Positions 17,281 to 25,739 of a DNA stretch of 64,000 nt are shown here, in pieces. The stretch lies in assembly GCF_002005225.1 (NCBI RefSeq), contig NZ_CP019724.1, positions 5,473,501 to 5,537,500 on the forward strand, given 5' to 3'. Below the pieces are notes generated by a model. The model saw only the letters and a program-made list of their open reading frames with translations, was not told where the DNA came from and ran no database searches. Both the position numbers and the translations under genes were made by a program. Each line of letters opens with the position of its first letter. The first letter of the stretch is position 1. Source of the DNA: Streptomyces pactum. Its GTDB lineage: Bacteria > Actinomycetota > Actinomycetes > Streptomycetales > Streptomycetaceae.

Positions 17281-19098
17281 CTACTCCACCGTCACCGACT
17301 TGGCGAGGTTCCGCGGCTTGTCGATGTCCCGGCCCAGGGCCAGGGCCGTGTGGTAGGCGAGGAGCTGGAGCGGGATGCCCATGAGGATGGGGTCCAGCTC
17401 GTCCTCGTTCTTGGGGACCACGATGGTGTGGTCGGCCTTCTCCTGCTCCTGGTGGGCGACGGCGAGGATCTGGCCGCTGCGGGCCTTGATCTCCTCCATG
17501 GCCGCGCGGTTCTTCTCCAGCAGGTCGTCGTCCGGCACGATCGCGACCGTCGGCAGGGCGGGCTCGATCAGCGCGAGCGGGCCGTGCTTGAGCTCGGAGG
17601 CCGGGTAGGCCTCCGCGTGGATGTAGGAGACCTCCTTGAGCTTCAGGGAGGCCTCGCGGGCGACCGGGTAGCCCCGCACGCGGCCGATGAAGAGCATCGA
17701 GCGGGCGTCGGCGTACTGCGCGGCCAGTTGCTTGACGTCCTCCTCCTGCTCCAGCATCTCGGAGATCTGCCGCGGCAGCTTGCGCAGGCCCTCGATGATC
17801 CGCTTGCCGTCCCGCACGGACAGGTCGCGGGTGCGGCCCAGGTGCAGGGCGAGCAGCGCGAAGGCGACGCAGGTGTTGGTGAAGCACTTGGTGGACACGA
17901 CGCAGACCTCGGGCCCGGCGTGCACGTACATGCCGCCGTCGGCCTCGCGGGCGATCGCCGAGCCGACCACGTTGACGATGCCGAGGACGCGGGCGCCCTT
18001 GCGCTTCAGCTCCTGCACGGCGGCCAGTACGTCGTAGGTCTCACCGGACTGGGAGACGGCGATGTACAGGGTGTCGGGGTCCACGACCGCGTTGCGGTAG
18101 CGGAACTCGGAGGCGGGCTCGGCATCGGCGGGGATGCGGGCCAGCTCCTCGATCATCTGGGCGCCGATCTGGCCCGCGTGGTACGAGGTGCCGCAGCCGA
18201 GGATCTTCACGCGGCGCACGGCGCGCGCGTCGCGGGCGTCCAGGTTGAGGCCGCCGAGGTGCACGGTGGAGAAGCGGTCGTCGATCCGGCCGCGCAGCAC
18301 GCGGTCCACGGCCTCGGCCTGCTCGTGGATCTCCTTGTGCATGTACGTGTCGTGGCCGCCCATGTCGTAGGAGGCGGCCTCCCACTCCACGGTGGTGGGC
18401 TCGGCGGTGGTGCGGGTGCCCTCGGTGGTGTAGGTGCGGAAGTCGTCGGCCTTGAGGGTGGCCATCTCGCCGTCGTCGAGGGTGACTATCTGGCGGGTGT
18501 GGGTGACCAGCGCGGCGATGTCCGAGGCGACGAACATCTCCTTCTCGCCGATGCCGAGGACGACCGGCGAGCCGTTGCGGGCGACGACGATGCGCTCGGG
18601 GAAGTCGGCGTGCATCACGGCGATGCCGTACGTGCCCTCGATCACCCGGAGGGTCTCGCGGACCTTGTCCTCGAGCTTGTCGGCCTCGGAGCGGGCGATG
18701 AGGTGGACCAGGACCTCGGTGTCGGTCTCGGAGAGGAACTCGACGCCGTCCGCCTCCAGTTTGCGGCGCAGGTCGGCGGCGTTGTCGATGATGCCGTTGT
18801 GCACGACGGCGACCTTGTCGTCGGCCGACATGTGCGGGTGGGCGTTCAGGTCGGACGGAGCGCCGTGGGTGGCCCAGCGGGTGTGGGCGATGCCGGTGGT
18901 GCCCTTGAAACGTGCCGGGACCTTGGCCTCCAGGTCACGGACCCGGCCCTTGGCCTTGACCATCTTCAGGCCGGCCGCCTTCGGGGACGTGACGACGATG
19001 CCCGCCGAGTCGTAGCCGCGGTACTCCAGGCGCTGCAGTCCCTCGAGCAGCAGGGGCGCCACGTCACGCTTGCCGATGTATCCGACGATTCCGCACAT
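17281..19098 (-). CDS. glmS: Glutamine-fructose-6-phosphate aminotransferase
   Basis: 605 aa. The glutaminase domain (about 1-215) begins MCGIVGYIG, with Cys2 as the catalytic nucleophile after Met removal. Two SIS isomerase domains follow (about 280-600), with GCGTSYHAG and the phosphate-binding SQSGET, ending in the typical RNLAKSVTVE tail. It makes glucosamine-6-phosphate for peptidoglycan precursors. The GlmS family ribozyme is not present upstream: only 33 bases separate it from the small gene before it, so the two are probably co-transcribed. Its neighbours include a secreted hexosaminidase, giving a local amino-sugar theme. Streptomycetes often carry a second glmS. Confidence 0.96.
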   Translation of the reverse strand: MCGIVGYIGKRDVAPLLLEGLQRLEYRGYDSAGIVVTSPKAAGLKMVKAKGRVRDLEAKVPARFKGTTGIAHTRWATHGAPSDLNAHPHMSADDKVAVVHNGIIDNAADLRRKLEADGVEFLSETDTEVLVHLIARSEADKLEDKVRETLRVIEGTYGIAVMHADFPERIVVARNGSPVVLGIGEKEMFVASDIAALVTHTRQIVTLDDGEMATLKADDFRTYTTEGTRTTAEPTTVEWEAASYDMGGHDTYMHKEIHEQAEAVDRVLRGRIDDRFSTVHLGGLNLDARDARAVRRVKILGCGTSYHAGQIGAQMIEELARIPADAEPASEFRYRNAVVDPDTLYIAVSQSGETYDVLAAVQELKRKGARVLGIVNVVGSAIAREADGGMYVHAGPEVCVVSTKCFTNTCVAFALLALHLGRTRDLSVRDGKRIIEGLRKLPRQISEMLEQEEDVKQLAAQYADARSMLFIGRVRGYPVAREASLKLKEVSYIHAEAYPASELKHGPLALIEPALPTVAIVPDDDLLEKNRAAMEEIKARSGQILAVAHQEQEKADHTIVVPKNEDELDPILMGIPLQLLAYHTALALGRDIDKPRNLAKSVTVE

Positions 19099-19131
19099 GT
19101 ATACGTAAACCTCGTGTCCCTCTTCGGCTTC

Positions 19132-19425
19132 TCAGCCGTAGACGATGCGGCGCAGTTGGCGGAGCGACAGCTCCGGCGGTGCCACCGCCCGGTATTTCAG
19201 GTCCGCCTCGATCCGTTCGAAGATCGTCGCGTTCACCAGGCCCTGGGCCTGGAGCTCGCGGTGGCGGCGACGGACGTACTCCTCGGTCGTCTCGTCGAAG
19301 TAGGCGAGCACGTCCTGGATCACACGCAGCGCCTCGCCCCGGCTCAGGGGGGTGGACCGCGTCAGATGATCAACGAGTTCGTCGTGCACCCGGTAGATCC
19401 TGGGGTACGAGTGAGGGTTTCGCAA
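19132..19425 (-). CDS. Conserved small protein upstream of glmS (97 aa, TTG start)
   Basis: The protein is highly charged and helical, with cores IYRVHDELVDHL, EEYVRRRHRELQAQGL and LSLRQLRRIVYG. I recognise the style of a widespread actinobacterial and proteobacterial small protein of unknown function, but no activity. The annotated start is a TTG at 19425, with only a weak GCAGG ribosome site that lies inside a hairpin; the in-frame GTG at 19389 would remove 12 residues. Reading without the TTG would lose the RNPHSYPRIY segment, which looks protein-like. The stop is 33 bases before glmS, so co-transcription is likely. Function cannot be given. Confidence 0.75.
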   Translation of the reverse strand: MRNPHSYPRIYRVHDELVDHLTRSTPLSRGEALRVIQDVLAYFDETTEEYVRRRHRELQAQGLVNATIFERIEADLKYRAVAPPELSLRQLRRIVYG

Positions 19426-19429
19426 GAAA

Positions 19430-19449
19430 CCTGCCCGATTTCGGGCAGG
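19430..19449 (-). terminator. Hairpin plus T-tract overlapping next gene's start
   Basis: Perfect 8-bp stem CCTGCCCG / CGGGCAGG with a four-base loop; on the minus strand it is followed directly by TTTCTT. It has the form of an intrinsic terminator for the DUF4429-like gene, but it also covers the only ribosome site for the TTG-start gene, so it may act as an attenuator or translation switch. Confidence 0.6.
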
Positions 19450-19479
19450 CTCTCGTCGGCGAGATGTCCACGGACCCCC

Positions 19480-20373
19480 CTACATCCGCTTCAGCACCGC
19501 CTGCTTCGCCAGGGCGAACTCCTCGTCCGTCAGCACTCCGGAGCGGTGCAGCTCGCCCAGCTCCCGCAGCCGCCGCAGCAGCGCGTCGTGGTCGTCCTCG
19601 GCGGCGGCGGGGGCCGGGGCGGGCGCGTCCTCGGCCGGCCGGGCGTCCTTCGGGGCGGCGGGTGCGGCGGGTGCGGCCGGGTGCGGGAGGCGGGCCTGCA
19701 CGGCCGCGGCCACCAGGGCCATCAGCGGGTCCCTCTTGAAGCCCCACAGCTCCACGGCGTTGGGGTCGTACTTGGGCGGCGCCTTGGTCGGCGCACCCCG
19801 CACGGTGAAGCGGAGGTGGCCGTTCTCCAGGCCGACCGTCGGCTGCCACTCGACCGCGACTATGTCGGCCAGAGGCAGGGTGCGGGTGCCGGCGGCCGAC
19901 TTGGCGTCCTCCGCCTGCCACTTCCACTCCAGGCGTACGCGCTCGCCGTCGAAGCTCGCGACACCGTCACCGGCGGAGACCGACAGCGGGACGGAGGGAC
20001 CGGGCAGCAGGTAGGCGTCCACCGGGCCGGAGGGCACCTGGTCGAGGAGCAGGGCGTTGCGCACCTCGTCCACGACGTACTCGGCGACGCCGTACCGGTC
20101 GGACTCCACGGTGAGCTGGTAGGGGTCGTGCGGCTCGGTCAGCCGGCCGCCGGTCGCGTGCAGCAGCGGATCGGCGCCGTCCCGCAGGCGCAGCCGCAGC
20201 CGGCCCGACTTCTTGCCCTGCTCGAACGATATGCCCGCCAACGCCGCCAGCGGGACGAGTAGTTCACCCAGTTCCCTGCGGAGCAGGCTGACGTTCTTGT
20301 CCCGTCCGGGAGTCAGCCGCAGGGTGTCGCCGTCGAAGACCCACGTTCCGTCCTTCTGGATGATTTCCGCCAT
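19480..20373 (-). CDS. DUF4429/SHOCT-domain protein
   Basis: 297 aa. Two similar beta-rich DUF4429-like units occupy about residues 1-110 and 120-215 (both contain a WxFDGDTLRL- or VASFDGERVRLEW-type start). After a Pro/Ala linker, a C-terminal SHOCT motif follows (LRRLRELGELHRSGVLTDEEF, ending FALAKQAVLKRM), a short helical domain found at the ends of many proteins and thought to mediate oligomerisation. No membrane segment. Function unknown. It is divergent from the hexosaminidase gene across an 88-bp gap holding a DasR-type site, and upstream of the glmS pair on the same strand. Confidence 0.85.
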   Translation of the reverse strand: MAEIIQKDGTWVFDGDTLRLTPGRDKNVSLLRRELGELLVPLAALAGISFEQGKKSGRLRLRLRDGADPLLHATGGRLTEPHDPYQLTVESDRYGVAEYVVDEVRNALLLDQVPSGPVDAYLLPGPSVPLSVSAGDGVASFDGERVRLEWKWQAEDAKSAAGTRTLPLADIVAVEWQPTVGLENGHLRFTVRGAPTKAPPKYDPNAVELWGFKRDPLMALVAAAVQARLPHPAAPAAPAAPKDARPAEDAPAPAPAAAEDDHDALLRRLRELGELHRSGVLTDEEFALAKQAVLKRM

Positions 20374-20418
20374 GCGGGGATTGTTTCACCGCTTCTGCGT
20401 ACGGCGGTTGTGAGGGAG

Positions 20419-20434
20419 AGTGGTCTACACCCAT
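20419..20434. promoter_or_regulatory. DasR-responsive element (dre)
   Basis: AGTGGTCTACACCCAT matches about 13 of 16 positions of the DasR consensus AGTGGTCTAGACCACT. It lies 28 bases upstream of the hexosaminidase start. DasR represses chitin/GlcNAc genes and is released by glucosamine-6-phosphate. Confidence 0.8.
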
Positions 20435-20461
20435 CTGTGCACCATCGTGAAGGGAGCGCCC

Positions 20462-22069
20462 GTGAGACCTCTTCGACGGCACCACAGAACGACTCCCCGA
20501 CTGACCCGGATCCTGGGCTCGCTGCTGCTGGTCGCGGCGGTCGGCGCCACGACCACCGCGGCGGCACCGGACCGGCGGACGGCGGCGACCCCGCTGGACC
20601 GGGTGATCCCGGCCCCCGCGTCGGTCGAACCCGGCGGCTCCCCCTACCGGGTCACCCGCGGCACCCACATCCGCGTCGACGACTCGCGCGAGGCCCGCCG
20701 CGTCGGCGACTACCTCGCGGACCTCCTGCGGCCCTCCACCGGCTACCGGCTCCCCGTCACCTCCCACGGCCACGGCGGCATACGACTGCGCCTGGCCAAG
20801 GGCCCGTACGGCAACGAGGGTTACCGCCTGGACAGCGGCCGCGGCGGCGTCACCATCACCGCCCGCAAGGCCGCCGGCCTCTTCCACGGCGTCCAGACCC
20901 TCCGTCAGCTCCTGCCCGCCGCCGTCGAGAAGGACTCCGTGCAGAGCGGCCCCTGGCTGGTCGCGGGCGGCACCATCGAGGACACCCCGCGCTACGCGTG
21001 GCGCGGCGCGATGCTGGACGTCTCCCGGCACTTCTTCACCGTCGACGAGGTCAAGCGCTACATCGACCGGGTCGCCCTCTACAAGTACAACAAGCTCCAC
21101 CTGCACCTCAGCGACGACCAGGGCTGGCGCATCGCCATCGACTCCTGGCCGCGCCTCGCGACGTACGGCGGTTCCACGGAGGTCGGCGGCGGACCCGGCG
21201 GCCACTACACCAAGGCGGACTACCAGGAGATCGTCCGCTACGCCGCCTCCCGCCACCTCGAGGTCGTCCCCGAGATCGACATGCCGGGCCACACCAACGC
21301 GGCCCTCGCCTCCTACGCCGAGCTGAACTGCGACGGCGTGGCACCCCCGCTGTACACCGGCACCCAGGTCGGCTTCAGTTCGCTGTGCGTGGACAAGGAG
21401 GTCACGTACGACTTCGTCGACGACGTCGTGCGCGAACTCGCCGCGCTCACCCCGGGCCGCTACCTCCACATCGGCGGCGACGAGGCGCACTCCACCCCGC
21501 ACGAGGACTTCGTGAAGTTCATGGACCGCGTGCAGCCGGTCGTCGCGGAGTACGGCAAGACGGTCGTCGGCTGGCACCAACTGGCCGGCGCGAACCCGGC
21601 CAAGGGCGCGCTCGTCCAGTACTGGGGCCTGGACCGCACCAGCGACGCGGAGAAGGCCCAGGTCGCCGAGGCCGCGCGGAACGGGACCGGGCTGGTCCTG
21701 TCCCCGGCCGACCGGACGTACCTGGACATGAAGTACAACAAGGACACCCCGCTGGGTCTGTCCTGGGCGGGATACGTGGAGGTGCGGCGGTCCTACGACT
21801 GGGACCCGGCCGCCTACCTGCCGGGCGCACCGGCCGCCGCGGTCCGGGGCGTCGAGGCGCCGCTGTGGACGGAGACCCTGGAGAACCCGGACCAGCTCGA
21901 TTTCATGGCGTTCCCGAGGCTGCCGGGCGTCGCCGAGCTGGGCTGGTCCCCGGCGAAGACGCACGACTGGGACACCTACAAGGTGCGGCTCGCCGAGCAG
22001 GCGCCGCGCTGGGAGGCGCTGGGGATCGACTACTACCGCTCGCCGCAGGTGCCCTGGAACACGGACTGA
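20462..22069 (+). CDS. Secreted GH20 beta-N-acetylhexosaminidase
   Basis: 535 aa from GTG 20462. A signal peptide (about 1-35) is followed by a GH20b N-terminal domain (about 45-160) and the GH20 catalytic barrel (about 165-500). The catalytic pair is visible as HIGGDEAHST (Asp-Glu; the Asp orients the substrate acetamido group and the Glu is the acid). The barrel signatures HLHLSDDQGWRI and VPEIDMPGHTNA are intact, as is a substrate Trp in PLWTETL. It releases GlcNAc from chitobiose and chitin oligomers outside the cell. The start is supported by ribosome site AAGGGAG at 20447-20453; a GTG at 20420 would put the dre inside the gene. It is convergent with desD. Confidence 0.94.
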   Translation: MRPLRRHHRTTPRLTRILGSLLLVAAVGATTTAAAPDRRTAATPLDRVIPAPASVEPGGSPYRVTRGTHIRVDDSREARRVGDYLADLLRPSTGYRLPVTSHGHGGIRLRLAKGPYGNEGYRLDSGRGGVTITARKAAGLFHGVQTLRQLLPAAVEKDSVQSGPWLVAGGTIEDTPRYAWRGAMLDVSRHFFTVDEVKRYIDRVALYKYNKLHLHLSDDQGWRIAIDSWPRLATYGGSTEVGGGPGGHYTKADYQEIVRYAASRHLEVVPEIDMPGHTNAALASYAELNCDGVAPPLYTGTQVGFSSLCVDKEVTYDFVDDVVRELAALTPGRYLHIGGDEAHSTPHEDFVKFMDRVQPVVAEYGKTVVGWHQLAGANPAKGALVQYWGLDRTSDAEKAQVAEAARNGTGLVLSPADRTYLDMKYNKDTPLGLSWAGYVEVRRSYDWDPAAYLPGAPAAAVRGVEAPLWTETLENPDQLDFMAFPRLPGVAELGWSPAKTHDWDTYKVRLAEQAPRWEALGIDYYRSPQVPWNTD

Positions 22070-22084
22070 CCCGCGGTGTCCGAC

Positions 22085-22116
22085 GGGCACCCCGGAGGAC
22101 CGTCCCCGGGGTGCCC
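22085..22116. terminator. Bidirectional terminator between hexosaminidase gene and desD
   Basis: Perfect 11-bp stem GGGCACCCCGG / CCGGGGTGCCC (22085-22095 with 22106-22116) with a 10-base loop, between two convergent stop codons. Confidence 0.85.
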
Positions 22117-22138
22117 GCCCGTCTGTGCGGGGCCTTCG

Positions 22139-23908
22139 CTACCGGCCCGCGATCGGGTTCCTCAGGTGCCCGATGAGCTGGAGCGCGCCGGACGGGTCCG
22201 CGAGGTCCACCATCTGCTCGTTGTCGCGCAGTTGGAGCCGGTTGAGGCAGGACAGTGCGAACTCGGGCGCGAACATGTCGAACCGGGCGAACTTCTCGGC
22301 CAGCTCCGGCACCGACTCCTGGTACTCCCGGGTGACCTCCGCGACCGTCCCCCAGAAGACGTCCTCCTCCACGATCCCCTCGTCGGCGAGGTTCGCGGCG
22401 AGGAAGCGGAAGAAGCAGTCGAAGACGTCCGTGAAGATCGACAGGAGCTTCTTGTCGTCCGGGACCTCGACCGCGATCCGCGAGACCTCCGGCGGCAGCA
22501 CCGCGGCCGGGTCCATCACCGCGATCTCCTCGGCGATGTCCTTGAAGATCGCGCGCTGCACCACCCCGTCCCTCAGGACCAGGATCACGTTCTCGCCGTG
22601 CGGCATGTAGACCAGGTCGTAGGCGTAGAAGCTGTGCAGCAGCGGGACGAAGTAGGCCCGCAGGTAGTGGCGCAGCCACTCGGCGGGCGCGAGCCCCGAC
22701 CGCTCGATCAGCGCGCCCGCGAAGGACGCGCCCTCGTGGTCGACGTGGACGAGGGACGCCATCGTGGCCAGGGACTCCCCGTCCCGGAGGGAGGGCACGG
22801 GGCTCTCGCGCCACAGCGCCGCCAGCATCTTGCGGTACGGCGAGTAGCGGTCGGTGGCCTGCTCGTACTCCAGGTGCCGGTAGCCGACGGCCGCCCGCTC
22901 CCGGATGACCGACAGGCCCGTCGACTTCAGCACCGGGTCGCCCTCGACGAGCTGGGCGAGCCAGTCGTTGATGGCCGGGGTCGCCTCCATGTACGCCGCC
23001 GACAGGCCCCGCATGAAGCCCATGTTGAGGACGGACAGGGCCGTCTTCACGTAGTGCTTCTCGGGGTGCGAGGCGTTGAAGAAGGTGCGGATGGACTGCT
23101 GGGCCAGGTACTCGTCGTCGCCCTCGCCGAGGCAGACCAGGTGCCCGCGGGCGACCTCGGCGGCGAAGGTCACGGTCAGCTTATTCCACCACTGCCAGGG
23201 GTGGACCGGGATGAACAGGTAGTCGGCCGGGTCCAGGCCCCGCTCGCGCAGGACGCGGTGGAAGCGGTCGACGGTCGCCTCGCCCAGTTCGTCCCGCACG
23301 AAGGACTCGTACTCGATGCCCACCCCCGCCGTGAACGCCGCCCGCGAGCGGTGCGCGGCCAGCCACACCAGCCGGACGGGGCTCGCGGTCTCGGGGGCGT
23401 ACGAGAGGTACTCGTGGACGCCGAAGCCGAGCCGCCCGTTGTTGGCGACGAAGCAGGGGTGGCCCTCGGTCATGCCGGTCTCGATCGCCTGGAAGCCGCT
23501 CTTCGCCAGCTCGGCACAGGTGAGCTTCGGCTTGGTCAGCTTGTAGCAGGTGCCGGAGAGGGTGGAGGAGATCTCCTCCAGGTAGACGGGCAGGATCTCG
23601 TCGCTCAGGCCCAGCGACTCCTTCAGCTCGATGAAGAAGTCCAGCGCGGCGAGCGGGAGTCGTGCGCCGTCGCGGTGACGCGTGATCGAGTCGGCGTCCA
23701 CCTGCCAGTGGTCCAGGGCGCGGAGGGTGGCGGTGAAGCGGTAGTCGGTCTTGCCGTCGTCGCTGCGTACGACGTAACCCGCCTCGTCCCTCTCGGGCGT
23801 GATCAGCCGCTCGTGTGCGAACTCGGCCAGGGCCTTGCGGACCAGGAGGCGGTTGGCCTGCTCCCAGTGCTCGGGGGTCAGGTGGGAGACGGCGTCGGCG
23901 AGGCTCAC
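22139..23908 (-). CDS. desD: Desferrioxamine synthetase DesD (NIS synthetase)
   Basis: 589 aa, an IucA/IucC-family NRPS-independent siderophore synthetase. It joins and macrocyclises N-hydroxy-N-succinyl cadaverine units to give desferrioxamines E and B through acyl-adenylates. Family signatures are GHPCFVANNGRLGFG (ATP-binding region), HPWQWWN, and SQ-like AQQSIRTFFN, with HGENVILVL near residue 440. The C-terminal FhuF-like region carries FDMFAPEFALSCLNRLQLRDNEQMVDL. Start GTG 23908, with GTGA overlap of the desC stop, so translation is coupled. A longer in-frame reading upstream is antisense-like and is rejected. It is the last gene of desABCD. Confidence 0.96.
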   Translation of the reverse strand: MSLADAVSHLTPEHWEQANRLLVRKALAEFAHERLITPERDEAGYVVRSDDGKTDYRFTATLRALDHWQVDADSITRHRDGARLPLAALDFFIELKESLGLSDEILPVYLEEISSTLSGTCYKLTKPKLTCAELAKSGFQAIETGMTEGHPCFVANNGRLGFGVHEYLSYAPETASPVRLVWLAAHRSRAAFTAGVGIEYESFVRDELGEATVDRFHRVLRERGLDPADYLFIPVHPWQWWNKLTVTFAAEVARGHLVCLGEGDDEYLAQQSIRTFFNASHPEKHYVKTALSVLNMGFMRGLSAAYMEATPAINDWLAQLVEGDPVLKSTGLSVIRERAAVGYRHLEYEQATDRYSPYRKMLAALWRESPVPSLRDGESLATMASLVHVDHEGASFAGALIERSGLAPAEWLRHYLRAYFVPLLHSFYAYDLVYMPHGENVILVLRDGVVQRAIFKDIAEEIAVMDPAAVLPPEVSRIAVEVPDDKKLLSIFTDVFDCFFRFLAANLADEGIVEEDVFWGTVAEVTREYQESVPELAEKFARFDMFAPEFALSCLNRLQLRDNEQMVDLADPSGALQLIGHLRNPIAGR

Positions 23909-24462
23909 GCGGACACCGCCCTCTCGAACCGCTCGCGGGTGCAGAAGCTCAGCAACGCCTTCTTCTCCGGCTTCTGGATCTCGCGCTCGGGCACGAATCC
24001 GACGGCTGCGTTCAGGGCGTGGACGGCGGTGTTGCCGACGTCCGGCTCGACGACGACGCGTGCGGTCGCCGGGTCGGCGAACAGCTCGGCCATCACGGCG
24101 GTGATGACGGCGCGGGTGAATCCGTGCACGGGCCGGTCGGTGGGGGCGACCAGGAAGTGCATGCCGACGTCGCCGGGCTCGGGCTCGTACAGGCCGGCGA
24201 GCTCGCGGTGGGCCGGGTCGTACTTCTCCATCAGGAAGGCGGGGACGCCGTCGTGCAGGCCGACGTAGGCGTGGTGGTGCTCGTCGGCGGCTATCGCCAT
24301 GTACGCCCGCTCGACGTCCACCAGTTGCGCGTCCTGCATCATCCAGAACGCGGACTTGGGATGCGATACCCAGCCGTGCAGCAGCTCGGCGTCCCGCACG
24401 GGGTCGAGGGGGCGGATGGTCAGGGCGCCGATGCCGGCGACCGTGGGGGTGGTGGTGCTCAT
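23905..24462 (-). CDS. desC: N-hydroxycadaverine acyltransferase DesC
   Basis: 185 aa. A GNAT-type acyltransferase of the IucB/RhbD group: residues about 14-45 contain [27 protein letters not shown], and the acetyl-CoA-site segment follows the pattern [10 protein letters not shown] and [20 protein letters not shown]. It transfers succinyl (or acetyl/other acyl) groups from CoA to N-hydroxycadaverine. Its start overlaps the desB stop (ATGA) and its stop overlaps the desD start (GTGA), so three cistrons are read as one coupled block. Confidence 0.96.
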   Translation of the reverse strand: MSTTTPTVAGIGALTIRPLDPVRDAELLHGWVSHPKSAFWMMQDAQLVDVERAYMAIAADEHHHAYVGLHDGVPAFLMEKYDPAHRELAGLYEPEPGDVGMHFLVAPTDRPVHGFTRAVITAVMAELFADPATARVVVEPDVGNTAVHALNAAVGFVPEREIQKPEKKALLSFCTRERFERAVSA

Positions 24463-25739
24463 GCGCTGAACTCCTGGAACGCGATCGACTTCTCGACCGG
24501 GTAGTACTCGGTGCCGAGCAGCTCTCGGACGATGTAGCTGTTGCGGTAGGCACCCATGCCCAGATCGGGGCTGGTGATGCTGTGCGTGTGGACACCCGCG
24601 TTCTGCAGGAACACGGCGCTGCCCGTGACGTCGACGGCGTAGTTGCGGGCGACGTCGAAGTTGCCCCGGGAGTCGTAGCGCAGCCGGTCCCGGACGGGCT
24701 TGAGGAACTCCGGCTCGGCGTACTTGTAGCCGGTGGCCAGGATCAGCCCCTGGGTGTCGATCTCGAAGTCCTCACCCTGCTCCTCCTGCCGGAAGCCGAG
24801 CGTGTACGTGCCGTCCGCGTACCGGGCGCCGGTCAGCGCCGAGTTGGTGAGCAGGCGGGTGGGGACGTGACCGCCGAGCTTCTTCTGGTAGAGCAGGTCG
24901 AAGATCTCGTTGATCAGGTCGCCGTCGATGCCCTTGAACAGGCCCTTCTGCTCGGCCGTGAGGCGGTAGCGGGTGTCCTCCGGGAGCGCGCGGTAGTAGT
25001 CCACGTACTCCGGCGAGGTCATCTCCAGCGTGAGCTTGGTGTACTCGAGCGGGAAGAAGCGCGGGGAGCGGGTGACCCAGTTGAGCTGGTATCCGTGGAC
25101 GTCGATCTCGCTCAGCAGGTCGTAGTAGATCTCGGCGGCGGACTGGCCGCTGCCGACCAGGGTGATCGAGTCCTTCTTCACCAGCTCCGCCCGGTGGTGC
25201 ACGTAGCGGGAGTTGTGGATGAAGTCGCCGGCCAGGCCCCGGCAGGCGTCCGGGATGTGCGGCGGGGTGCCGGTGCCCAGGACGAGGCGGCGGGCGCGGT
25301 AGGTGTCGCCGGACGTGGTCGAGACGGCGTACAGCTCCTCGGCCTCGTCGTACGTCACCTCGGTGACCGTCGTGGAGAAGCGGACGCTGCTCAGTTTGTT
25401 CGCGGCCCAGCGGCAGTAGTCGTCGTACTCGACGCGCAGCGGGTAGAAGTTCTCCCGGATGTAGAACGAGTACAGCCGGCCCTTCTCCTTCAGGTAGTTG
25501 AGGAAGGAGTACGGGGACGTCGGGTCGGCGAGGGTGACCAGGTCCGACATGAACGGGGTCTGGAGGTGGGCGCCGTCCAGGAACATGCCGGCGTGCCACT
25601 CGAAGTCCGGCTTGGACTCCAGGAAGACGCCGTTCAGCTCGGCGATGGGCTCGGTGAGGCAGGCGAGGCCGAGGTTGAAGGGGCCGAGGCCGATCCCCAC
25701 GAAGTCGTACGTCGTGGCGGAATCAGGAAGCGCGGTCAA
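24459..25739 (-). CDS. desB: Cadaverine N-monooxygenase DesB
   Basis: 426 aa. A flavin-dependent N-hydroxylating monooxygenase of the IucD/RhbE group. The FAD-binding motif is [12 protein letters not shown] (about 15-26), the NADPH-binding [14 protein letters not shown] (about 195), and the C-terminal ATGY motif is LILATGYKY. It hydroxylates cadaverine on one amino group. The start is TTG 25739: it lies inside the end of desA, overlapping by 17 bases, with the ribosome site GGGAG inside desA at good spacing. Without this start the FAD motif would still be near the N-terminus but no better start is visible. Coupled to desA and desC. Confidence 0.95.
   Translation of the reverse strand: MTALPDSATTYDFVGIGLGPFNLGLACLTEPIAELNGVFLESKPDFEWHAGMFLDGAHLQTPFMSDLVTLADPTSPYSFLNYLKEKGRLYSFYIRENFYPLRVEYDDYCRWAANKLSSVRFSTTVTEVTYDEAEELYAVSTTSGDTYRARRLVLGTGTPPHIPDACRGLAGDFIHNSRYVHHRAELVKKDSITLVGSGQSAAEIYYDLLSEIDVHGYQLNWVTRSPRFFPLEYTKLTLEMTSPEYVDYYRALPEDTRYRLTAEQKGLFKGIDGDLINEIFDLLYQKKLGGHVPTRLLTNSALTGARYADGTYTLGFRQEEQGEDFEIDTQGLILATGYKYAEPEFLKPVRDRLRYDSRGNFDVARNYAVDVTGSAVFLQNAGVHTHSITSPDLGMGAYRNSYIVRELLGTEYYPVEKSIAFQEFSA

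Noticed and set aside
19099..19131. Possible glmS ribozyme or riboswitch before glmS
   Set aside because: Only 33 bases separate it from the previous gene, too short, and no ribozyme core is visible.
22139..24595. 818-codon frame extending desD upstream
   Set aside because: The extension is a shadow of desC; GTG 23908 gives the expected family length and overlap.
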